Source: CAIVPM01 sp049242885
Lineage (GTDB): Bacteria; Bacteroidota; Bacteroidia; Chitinophagales; Chitinophagaceae
Length of the DNA stretch: 23,455 nucleotides
Direction: 5' to 3'
Assembly: GCA_049242885.1 (NCBI GenBank)
Contig: JBMLOQ010000114.1
Span: 1-23,455 of the forward strand
Position 1 is the first letter of the stretch; the number at the start of each line of letters is the position of its first letter. Position numbers and translations under genes: made by a program. This document shows, piece after piece, positions 9,269-15,753 of this stretch. The notes under the pieces were generated by a model. It made no database searches. It was not told where the DNA came from and saw only the letters and a program-made list of their open reading frames with translations.

Positions 9269-10039
9269 TTACCAATCGCCACTGGCACCACCACCACCAG
9301 AACTTCCTCCTCCAAAACCATCAAAACCACCCCAGCTATCACCACCACCACTAGAACTTCCACCACCACCCCAGCCACTATTATTAAATAACATAGGCAA
9401 AATAAAATCACTTGCTGATGGGCGTCTATAATAGCCATTGCCTCTTCCACCACCTCTATTACTAAAAATTATGATGATAATAATGACAACAATTACAAAA
9501 AATATAATTGATGAAAATGTACCACCTTCTCCTTTTTTCTTTTCACGTTTTACATTGTATTCACCAGTAGCAGCTTTTGCTAAGTTATCAACTGCTATAT
9601 TAATACCACTATAGTAATTTTGAAGTTTAAAAGCTGGTCGTAAATCATCTACAATAATTCGCTTTGCAATCATATCAGGAATTGCACCTTCTAAGCCATA
9701 GCCAATTTCAATTTTAATTTTTCTATCTTCTTTAGAAATTAAAAGCAAAATACCATTGTTATTTTTTTTGCCTCCAATACCCCAAGCCTTAAATGTTTCA
9801 TAAGCAACTTCTTCAATAGGTAAACCATTTAAAGAATTTACTGTAACCACACTAATTTGGTTGGATGAGTTTCTGTCTAATTCTACTAATTTTTTTTCAA
9901 GTTGTTGCCTGTCAAAATCGTTTAATAAATTAGCATTATCTACAACTAATGTTGCAGGATTTGGCAATGGTAAAGCTTTGCTTTGCGAAAAGCCAGCAAA
10001 ACTTAGTAATGAAAATAATATGGAAAGAAAAAAACGCAA
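9269..10039 (-). CDS. Exported TPM-domain protein with Gly-rich tail (YgcG-like)
   Basis: This 256-aa protein has a signal peptide (about residues 1-18), a TPM domain (formerly DUF477, about 28-158, with VVDNANLL and the GILLLISKEDRKIKIEIGYGLEGAIPD core split across it), a very hydrophobic membrane segment (about 176-193) and a low-complexity Gly/Ser tail (195-256). This is the standard layout of the YgcG/TPM family that sits beside LemA. Members have been linked to phosphatase activity and to photosystem repair in plants, but the bacterial role is unsettled. The TPM domain would face the periplasm. The start codon is TTG, inferred because the signal peptide begins exactly there and there is no in-frame ATG upstream before the preceding gene. 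It is the last gene of the lemA-TPM-TPM cluster, 40 bases after the second TPM gene. Confidence 0.9.
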   Translation of the reverse strand: MRFFLSILFSLLSFAGFSQSKALPLPNPATLVVDNANLLNDFDRQQLEKKLVELDRNSSNQISVVTVNSLNGLPIEEVAYETFKAWGIGGKKNNNGILLLISKEDRKIKIEIGYGLEGAIPDMIAKRIIVDDLRPAFKLQNYYSGINIAVDNLAKAATGEYNVKREKKKGEGGTFSSIIFFVIVVIIIIIIFSNRGGGRGNGYYRRPSASDFILPMLFNNSGWGGGGSSSGGGDSWGGFDGFGGGSSGGGGASGDW

Positions 10040-10079
10040 TGTGATTTGATATTTAAATTTTATGATTTACTTTTTTTGT

Positions 10080-10541
10080 TTAATTTCCAAAAACAATTTC
10101 ATCGTTCAACTCGTTTACATCACCTCTGTCATCATAAGGAAAATGTTGCTTTAATGCTTCTCCAATTTCTAACACAACATTGGCAATACCTTGTGCATAA
10201 TCATCTTTTCTAAAATGTTGTATCATATTGTGCAACTGGTTTTTCCAATAGTTTGTACCTACTTTTTGGTAAATTCCTTCATCCGCATAAATTGCTAATT
10301 GCCTATGTTTTAAGGCTACATAAACTAGTACACCATTTCTGTCTTCTGTTTTGTGCATGTCAAGTTTATCAAACAACTCAATGGCTCTGTCAATTGCTTG
10401 TACATAGCTGCATTTGCTTTCTATAAATACACGTACTTCGCCACTAGTCATAGTTTCGGCTTTTTTAATTGCCGCTACTATAATTTGCTTGTCCTTAATC
10501 GAGAAAAAATCTTCTGCTTTGTTTTTAAACCAATGCAACAT
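10080..10541 (-). CDS. Cytoplasmic TPM-domain protein
   Basis: This 153-aa protein is a single TPM domain without a signal peptide or membrane segment. The family core is visible as SGEVRVFIESKC, then NGVLVYVALKHRQLAIYADEG, and a C-terminal helix region. The ATG at 10541 is preferred over a TTG two codons upstream. It lies between lemA and the exported TPM gene, as in many bacteria where these three genes travel together. It could be the cytoplasmic counterpart of the exported protein. Function is not established. A 14-bp perfect hairpin separates it from lemA, so it may be expressed at a different level. Confidence 0.88.
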   Translation of the reverse strand: MLHWFKNKAEDFFSIKDKQIIVAAIKKAETMTSGEVRVFIESKCSYVQAIDRAIELFDKLDMHKTEDRNGVLVYVALKHRQLAIYADEGIYQKVGTNYWKNQLHNMIQHFRKDDYAQGIANVVLEIGEALKQHFPYDDRGDVNELNDEIVFGN

Positions 10542-10558
10542 ATGCAATAGGAATATAG

Positions 10559-10592
10559 TTTAAGGCTATTACAAAAATGTAATAGCCTTAAA
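10559..10592. repeat. Perfect 14-bp inverted repeat between lemA and the TPM gene
   Basis: Bases 10559-10572 are exactly complementary to 10579-10592, with a 6-base A-rich loop. On the minus strand it would form a stable RNA hairpin 11 bases after the lemA stop. No T run follows the stem on that strand. It is either a weak terminator or a processing/stability hairpin that sets different levels for lemA and the genes behind it. Confidence 0.8.
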
Positions 10593-10603
10593 TGATTTTA
10601 ATT

Positions 10604-11197
10604 TTATTTGATGTTGAACTCAATATTTGGATTTCTTTCAGCACCTGGATCAGCTTTGTAGTAAGCTTTTTCTTTAAAGCCTAAAAATCTTGCAAATAAG
10701 CTATTTGGGAAAGTAACTAAAACCGTGTTAAAATCTTTTACAGCTGCATTGTACGTTTGTCGTGCAATATTGATTCTGTTTTCAGTACCTTCAATTTGTG
10801 CTTGAAAATCTTGAAATTGACGTGTAGTTTTTAAATCTGGATAAGCTTCAGAAACTGCCATTAAACGTCCAAAAGCACTTTGCAATTGGCCTTGCATTTG
10901 TTGATATTTTTCTAAAGTTGCAGGGTCGTTAATATCTACTTGAACAGCAGTAGCACGACTTCTTGCATCAATTACGTCTTTTAAGGTAGATTTTTCGAAG
11001 TTTGCTGCACCCTCAATTACTTTAATTACGCTGCTGTATAAATCGGTTCGACGTTGATAATTTGTTTCAACACCACTCCAGCTGCTTTTTACTTCTTGAT
11101 CTTTTTTAGCAAGGCTGTTGTTTATGTTACAAGCACAACCACCTAATAAAACTATTAATCCCCCAATTACAATTAAGGCTAAATACTTTGTATTCAT
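10604..11197 (-). CDS. lemA: LemA family protein, probable lipoprotein
   Basis: This 197-aa protein matches the LemA family: a hydrophobic N-terminus, then the conserved helical region with SSWSGVETNYQRR near 39-51, YPDL and QFQDFQAQIEGTENRI, and the NAAVKDFN and FPNSLFARFLGF segments. The N-terminal stretch ends in LLGGC at Cys21, a plausible lipobox, so the protein may be lipid-anchored rather than held by a transmembrane helix. LemA proteins are widely conserved, but their biochemical role is unknown. It is the first gene of the cluster with two TPM proteins, which supports a shared envelope function. The ATG start follows an AT-rich 91-base spacer that holds only a weak promoter candidate. 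Confidence 0.93.
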   Translation of the reverse strand: MNTKYLALIVIGGLIVLLGGCACNINNSLAKKDQEVKSSWSGVETNYQRRTDLYSSVIKVIEGAANFEKSTLKDVIDARSRATAVQVDINDPATLEKYQQMQGQLQSAFGRLMAVSEAYPDLKTTRQFQDFQAQIEGTENRINIARQTYNAAVKDFNTVLVTFPNSLFARFLGFKEKAYYKADPGAERNPNIEFNIK

Positions 11198-11288
11198 TTT
11201 TTTTGTTTTTTATTTTATAATTTGTATATCTAATTTATCAATTATTACAAAGAAAGTACCAAATATTTTTTTAGCAAAAATGTCATGC

Positions 11289-12026
11289 TTAATATTTTAA
11301 GAAAATAGCAGCTAAAACATAATCAGCTAATAATATTAAAATACAGCTTACCACGACAGATGTAGTACTGCTTCGTCCAATTTCCAATGCACCTCCTTTT
11401 ACATGATAACCAAAATAAGCTGGGATACTACTTACTATAAATGCATAAGTATAGGCTTTGTAAAGGGCAAATTGTATGTTATACACGTTAAGGTTTGATC
11501 GTAAACCCTCATCAAAAATATCTGAAGCAATAATACCTGTAGCAGCACCAGCTAGCCTTCCTCCCCAAATTCCTAAAACTGCTGCAATTACAATTAATGC
11601 AGGTACAACAATTAAAGCTGCTAAAATTTTGGGCATTACTAAATAACTTTTGGTGTTTATTCCCATAATTTCTAAAGCATCTATTTGCTCGCTTACCCTC
11701 ATGTTGCCTAGTTCACTTGCAATTTTACTTCCTACAACGCCTGCTAAAACAATACTTACTACTGTTGGGGCTAATTCTAAAATCATACTATCTCGTACAA
11801 TTTGAGCTATTGTTTTTAGTGGTACAAGGGGAGAAACTAGTTGATAAGCCGTTTGAACAGTAGTTACACTACCTAAAAATAACGATATAATTAAAACTAT
11901 AGGCAACGCACCAATACCAATTTCAACGCATTGGTGCATTAATTCTTTCCAATACATTTTATAGTTTTCAGGCTTTGTAAACATGCCTTTAATCATCAAT
12001 AAAAATGCTCCAAAATGTGTAACCAT
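11289..12026 (-). CDS. mlaE: MlaE-type ABC transporter permease
   Basis: This 245-aa membrane protein belongs to the MlaE/YrbE permease family, which moves phospholipids or other lipids between inner and outer membranes together with an ATPase and an MCE-domain (MlaD) protein. The conserved elements are GALPIVLIISLFLGSVTTVQ near the N-terminus, the helix with LAPTVVSIVLAGVVGSKIASELG, the EQIDALEIMGIN coupling segment, and about five hydrophobic helices. Length is normal. It starts 3 bases after the rsmD stop, so it is translated from the same message. No ATPase or MlaD gene follows in this window; the next gene is lemA. The partners must be encoded elsewhere. Confidence 0.92.
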   Translation of the reverse strand: MVTHFGAFLLMIKGMFTKPENYKMYWKELMHQCVEIGIGALPIVLIISLFLGSVTTVQTAYQLVSPLVPLKTIAQIVRDSMILELAPTVVSIVLAGVVGSKIASELGNMRVSEQIDALEIMGINTKSYLVMPKILAALIVVPALIVIAAVLGIWGGRLAGAATGIIASDIFDEGLRSNLNVYNIQFALYKAYTYAFIVSSIPAYFGYHVKGGALEIGRSSTTSVVVSCILILLADYVLAAIFLKY

Positions 12027-12029
12027 TAT

Positions 12030-12581
12030 TTATAATTGATCTTCGTTATTTTTAAAAAAAGAAAACAAAGTTGTTCCATAATTACGTACAAAACTAAAAC
12101 CTTCAAAATTTTCGTATTTATTACGAGGTGTATGTTCTAAAACAAAATATCCTTTGGGTTTTATTAGTTTTTTTGAAACTATAATTTTGGGTAGTTCGTC
12201 AATACTACCTAGTGCATAAGGTGGGCCTGCGAAAATAAAATCAAAACTATCGTTGCAGTTTTGTAAAAAACTAAAAACATCCATTTTAAACATAGTACAA
12301 CCTTCAATTTTTAAATCTTCGATATTCTTTTTTATGAAGTTGTACATAATATTATCCTTTTCTACTATAGTTAAATTTCCTGCACCACGAGAAGCCAATT
12401 CGTAACTAATACAGCCTGTGCCACCAAATAAATCAAGCGTTTTAATATCATCAAAACTTATTCTGTTTTGTAAAATATTAAACAATCCTTCTTTTGCAAT
12501 ATCTGTAGTTGGGCGTGTATGAGGCATATTGGTTGGAGGTTTTATTCTTCTTCCTCCTAATGTTCCACTAATTATTCTCAT
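12030..12581 (-). CDS. rsmD: 16S rRNA (guanine-N2)-methyltransferase RsmD-like
   Basis: This 183-aa protein is an RsmD-family methyltransferase, expected to methylate N2 of G966 in 16S rRNA from S-adenosylmethionine. The N-terminus MRIISGTLGGRRI, the RPTTDIAKEGLFNIL segment and the SAM-binding motif DLFGGTG (50-56) are characteristic. The catalytic motif IV, usually DPPY, reads GPPY at 119-122, so the usual acidic residue is absent. The rest of the frame is intact and the length is typical, which argues against a decayed gene. The ATG overlaps the stop of the upstream gene by one base (TAATG), so translation is probably coupled. MlaE follows after 3 bases. Confidence 0.9.
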   Translation of the reverse strand: MRIISGTLGGRRIKPPTNMPHTRPTTDIAKEGLFNILQNRISFDDIKTLDLFGGTGCISYELASRGAGNLTIVEKDNIMYNFIKKNIEDLKIEGCTMFKMDVFSFLQNCNDSFDFIFAGPPYALGSIDELPKIIVSKKLIKPKGYFVLEHTPRNKYENFEGFSFVRNYGTTLFSFFKNNEDQL

Positions 12582-13423
12582 TATATCAAATTAAAAAATG
12601 GAGAATAATAATGAGCGTTAGAAATGTTAATAGTATCTTCAAATCCATCTTTATCTTCAAGATGAACAGTTTCTAATGTAAGCCTAGTAAATAAGTGCTC
12701 GAGTAATTCAAAGGTTTTACTACTTGTGGCAATAATTCCTGAAATTTCTACTGGTGTGTTGTTTAAACTCAAACCAAATTGCTCTACTATATTTAACAAA
12801 TAATATACTACATCTTCTGGGGTGGTGTATTTGTAAGTTTGTACTAGTGATAACGCATTATTGTTTATAACTAATACTACCATAAACCCTTGATAAAATT
12901 GCACTTTAAGCATTTCTAGCACCATTGTTTCTGTACCCAAAATTTGTTGTAAAACGTGGGTGTAAACATGACTATTATAATGGTTGCCAAAATGTTTTTG
13001 AACTGCTTCTTGTATGCTGTGGTTTATACTTGCAATAAGGTAAGGCTGTTGTTGGATGTTTATTTTTTCGGAGATAATTTTATGATTTATTTGCTCTCCA
13101 TAAATGGTTTGTAGGTAGCTTTCAGTGCTATTACTGCTGTACTTTGAAGCTGGCACAATTAAGGCCTCTGGTAAATTGTACACCACTTGAACAGCACCAA
13201 AATTTTTAGAAAAAAGTTTACTATAATTTTTTGCACCAGCTACAATATTATCCCAATTGTTATTGTCTAAAACAATAGAGTAATATTCAAAACCAATAAT
13301 TTTTTTATCGTTTTCAACCAAAAATACTAAATGGTTGGCTCCAATTTCTACTAGCAATTTGCATTGATAGCCTGCAAAATTGTTGTAAATAGGAGAGGTT
13401 ACGCTTATAGTACATTCTACCAT
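12581..13423 (-). CDS. DUF3822 family protein
   Basis: This 280-aa protein matches in size and position the Bacteroidota-specific DUF3822 family, which is commonly found directly upstream of rsmD. Recognisable features are the N-terminal beta-rich half (LLVEIGANHLVFLV, then KIIGFEYYSI) and a second half of the same style (QFYQGFMVVLVINNNALSLV), an arrangement like duplicated ribonuclease H or actin-like folds. It has no signal peptide or membrane segment. The molecular function is unknown. The stop overlaps the rsmD start by one base, which indicates linked expression and perhaps a linked role in ribosome maturation. The ATG at 13423 begins a minus-strand operon that shares a divergent spacer of about 200 bases with glutaryl-CoA dehydrogenase. 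Family assignment rests partly on context. Confidence 0.8.
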   Translation of the reverse strand: MVECTISVTSPIYNNFAGYQCKLLVEIGANHLVFLVENDKKIIGFEYYSIVLDNNNWDNIVAGAKNYSKLFSKNFGAVQVVYNLPEALIVPASKYSSNSTESYLQTIYGEQINHKIISEKINIQQQPYLIASINHSIQEAVQKHFGNHYNSHVYTHVLQQILGTETMVLEMLKVQFYQGFMVVLVINNNALSLVQTYKYTTPEDVVYYLLNIVEQFGLSLNNTPVEISGIIATSSKTFELLEHLFTRLTLETVHLEDKDGFEDTINISNAHYYSPFFNLI

Positions 13424-13548
13424 ACACCAAAAATAGGAGATTAGCTATTATTAATTGCAATTGATACAATTTGGGTACTAACTTTTTAATGCTTGTATAG
13501 CCTTGTTCATGGTTTTAAAACATTACATTCTAGTGTTTGTTTGCCAAT

Positions 13549-13596
13549 AATTTTTCTTATTAAAGAAAAATTCTACTGCAATTTCTTATACTTTCG
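13549..13596 (+). promoter_or_regulatory. Palindrome and candidate promoter upstream of glutaryl-CoA dehydrogenase
   Basis: A perfect 10-bp inverted repeat (13549-13558 with 13563-13572, 4-base centre) lies just upstream of TACTTTCG at 13589-13596, a one-mismatch version of the TAnnTTTG element. The palindrome covers the place where an activator or repressor would sit. The promoter call is weak; the repeat itself is exact. Confidence 0.45.
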
Positions 13597-13626
13597 TTGC
13601 CTAACGATAACATTAAAATTTACAAT

Positions 13627-14811
13627 ATGGCTGTAAGAGCAGATTTGTTTACCTCACCTGATTATTTTTTGCTAGATGAGTTGCTAAGTGAAGAGCATAA
13701 ACTTGTAAGAGATGCTGTAAGAAATTATGTTAAAAAAGAAATTTCTCCCATAATTGAAGATTTTGCCGAGCGTGCTGCTTTTCCTGAGCATATTGTAAAA
13801 CAATTGGGCGACTTGGGATGTTTTGGCCCTACAGTACCACAACAATATGGTGGTGGTGGATTGGATTATATTAGCTATGGTTTAATGATGCAAGAACTCG
13901 AACGTGGCGATAGTGGTGTACGCAGCACAGCTAGTGTACAAGGCAGTTTAGTAATGTATCCTATTTATGCTTATGGAAACGAAGAACAACGCAATAAATA
14001 TTTACCTAAATTAGCTAGTGGTGAGTGGCTTGGATGCTTTGGATTAACAGAGCCAAACCATGGAAGTGACCCATCGTCTATGCTTACAAATATTAAAGAT
14101 GCAGGAGACCATGTAATTTTAAATGGTGCCAAAATGTGGATTAGCAATGCCCCTTTTGCTCAAGTTGCAGTTGTTTGGGCTCGAAACGAACAAAACGAAA
14201 TACAAGGAGTAATCGTTGAGCGTGGTATGGAAGGTTTTACAACCCCTACAACACACGGAAAATGGAGTTTAAGAGCGAGTGCAACCGGTGAACTGGTTTT
14301 TGACAATGTAAAAGTTCCAAAAGAGAATATTTTACCTAATGTTAAAGGCTTAAAAGGCCCTTTAGGTTGTCTTACCAAAGCAAGATATGGCATAGCTTGG
14401 GGAGCATTGGGTGCAGCCATGGATTGCTATGATACTGCATTAAGATATAGTAAAGAAAGAGTACAATTTGATAAGCCAATTGCTGGATTTCAGTTGCAAC
14501 AAAAAAAATTGGCCGAAATGATTACAGAAATTACAAAAGCACAATTATTGGTTTGGCGTTTAGGAGTATTAATGAACGAAGGAAAAGCTACTCCTCAGCA
14601 AGTAAGTATGGCCAAAAGAAATAGTTGTGAAATTGCTACAAATATTGTGCGTGATGCGAGGCAAATGCTTGGAGGAATGGGTATTACTGGTGAATACAGT
14701 ATTATGAGGCACATGATGAACCTAGAAAGTGTAATTACTTACGAAGGTACACACGATATTCACTTATTAATTACAGGTATGGACGTTACTGGATTAAATG
14801 CCTTTAAATAG
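13627..14811 (+). CDS. gcdH: Acyl-CoA dehydrogenase, glutaryl-CoA dehydrogenase type
   Basis: This 394-aa FAD enzyme most resembles glutaryl-CoA dehydrogenase, which oxidises and decarboxylates glutaryl-CoA to crotonyl-CoA in lysine and tryptophan breakdown. The N-terminal helical domain, the CFGLTEPNHGSDPSSM flavin/substrate segment, the middle beta domain and the C-terminal helical domain are all present. The catalytic base is E373 in YEGTHDIH, the position used by short-chain and glutaryl-type enzymes. The end (QMLGGMGITGEYSIMRHMMNLESVITYEGTH is the region, residues about 344-376) fits the family. The ATG at 13627 is chosen over a TTG 10 codons upstream because MAVRADLF is the natural start after an A-rich leader. 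Crotonyl-CoA would be a substrate for an enoyl-CoA hydratase such as the one at 8398-9153, but the two genes are not linked in an operon. Confidence 0.9.
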   Translation: MAVRADLFTSPDYFLLDELLSEEHKLVRDAVRNYVKKEISPIIEDFAERAAFPEHIVKQLGDLGCFGPTVPQQYGGGGLDYISYGLMMQELERGDSGVRSTASVQGSLVMYPIYAYGNEEQRNKYLPKLASGEWLGCFGLTEPNHGSDPSSMLTNIKDAGDHVILNGAKMWISNAPFAQVAVVWARNEQNEIQGVIVERGMEGFTTPTTHGKWSLRASATGELVFDNVKVPKENILPNVKGLKGPLGCLTKARYGIAWGALGAAMDCYDTALRYSKERVQFDKPIAGFQLQQKKLAEMITEITKAQLLVWRLGVLMNEGKATPQQVSMAKRNSCEIATNIVRDARQMLGGMGITGEYSIMRHMMNLESVITYEGTHDIHLLITGMDVTGLNAFK

Positions 14812-15001
14812 TAACAACTAAATGATGCAAAGCATTCTCAATAGGTAACTCTTGATTTGGTAGGCTTTTTTGGTAAATATTCTTTGGTAATTGATTTTTT
14901 TGGTTACAATTAGTATTACCAAACCAATTGATATTCAATGCTAATACGAAAGCAATAATTGAAAAACTACTTGCAATTACAATTTTGTATATTTTTTTCA
15001 T
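14804..15001 (-). CDS. Small single-span membrane or exported protein, hypothetical
   Basis: This 65-aa frame begins MKKIYKIVIASSF and carries one hydrophobic stretch at about residues 4-26, followed by a polar Asn/Gln/Pro-rich tail. This looks like a signal anchor or signal peptide. No family is recognised. A full TAnnTTTG match (TACATTTG on the minus strand, bases 15024-15031) lies 23-30 bases upstream of the ATG, though no clear TTG -33 element is present. The end overlaps the last 8 bases of the convergent dehydrogenase gene. The ATG start, N-terminal charge pattern and -7 element support a real gene, but it is short and could be chance. Confidence 0.45.
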   Translation of the reverse strand: MKKIYKIVIASSFSIIAFVLALNINWFGNTNCNQKNQLPKNIYQKSLPNQELPIENALHHLVVTI

Positions 15002-15244
15002 GAAATTTTTTTCAAAGATTTAACAAATGTAAGACGTCTTTGTTTTAAAAATGTTACAGAAATGTGACATTTTTTTTGTAACAATAAAATGAACAGCTTT
15101 TTTCTATTTGCTCTTAACTGAAAACTATAGCTACTGCTTAAATACATATCTTAATTAAAGTTAATTTGTATGAAAATTGTATAAAAGCTAAATCGGCTGA
15201 GTACAATATTGTTAAGACTAAGGGTTTAAAAAAAAGTAAACCAA

Positions 15245-15266
15245 AGAAAAACACGATACAATCGTT
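15245..15266 (-). terminator. Weak terminator candidate after the zinc-ribbon gene
   Basis: Bases 15253-15257 pair with 15261-15265 around a 3-base loop. Read on the minus strand the stem is followed by a T-rich run (GTTTTTCTTT). It lies 10 bases after the stop of the zinc-ribbon gene. The stem is short, so confidence is limited. The rest of the spacer 15002-15244 holds inverted repeats at 15052-15083 and 15223-15242 but no further gene. Confidence 0.35.
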
Positions 15267-15275
15267 TAATAACTT

Positions 15276-15719
15276 TTATTTAGTTTTAAGCTTGGCAATA
15301 ATTTTAAGCAGTCCATCTCTGTTTTTTGCAACATGATAAAACTTAGGCAATTTTTCAATTAAAGTGAAATGCGTTCTATCTTTATGTTCTCGTATTAAAG
15401 ATGATATATACGATTCTAAATAGTTTAAGTGAGTATAATTATAAGCCCAAAATATATCTTGTTTAAAATTATGTTTTAGCCAAAGTTCTGCCTTAAAATA
15501 TTGATTTGCAGCCATTTGAATAGCTGTATTTTTTGATAGCTTAATTGTTACTTCTTTATTGTACCCACAGGTTGTACAAAAAAATTTAGCTAATTGGCTT
15601 TCAAAATTTACTTCACACATTGCTTTCTTTTTGCACGAAGTACATTCTACCAATACAGTTTTATAAAAATCTGCTACTACTAAATTATTATCATTAAATC
15701 TGTTGTTTTCATTCATCAT
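15276..15719 (-). CDS. Zinc-ribbon protein, hypothetical (TFIIB-type zinc ribbon-like)
   Basis: This 147-aa protein carries two CxxC pairs (C26/C29 in CTSC and C48/C51 in CTTC), enough to bind one zinc ion as a ribbon. The second half contains WAYNYTHLNYLESYISSLIRE and KLPKFYHVAKNRDGL, which resemble a small uncharacterised family seen in Bacteroidota and proteobacteria and annotated as zinc-ribbon-containing. Its role is unknown. A TTG at 15752 would add 11 residues, but the tandem ATG codons at 15719 and 15716 are better starts. It follows the WG-repeat gene by 34 bases (1 base if the TTG is used), so the two are probably co-transcribed. Confidence 0.75.
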   Translation of the reverse strand: MMNENNRFNDNNLVVADFYKTVLVECTSCKKKAMCEVNFESQLAKFFCTTCGYNKEVTIKLSKNTAIQMAANQYFKAELWLKHNFKQDIFWAYNYTHLNYLESYISSLIREHKDRTHFTLIEKLPKFYHVAKNRDGLLKIIAKLKTK

Positions 15720-15753
15720 TAAATTGTTAACTAAAGCTAAATGTATTTTCAAA

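Noticed and set aside
9247..9453. Valine-rich open frame and GGT/CCA-type repeats at the end of the exported TPM gene.
   Set aside because: The repetition comes from the Gly/Ser-rich tail of the TPM protein read in another frame. There is no regular repeat-spacer pattern, so it is not a CRISPR array.
12030..12581. rsmD as a pseudogene because of GPPY.
   Set aside because: The frame, length, SAM motif and coupling to its neighbours are all intact. A single residue change does not justify a pseudogene call.
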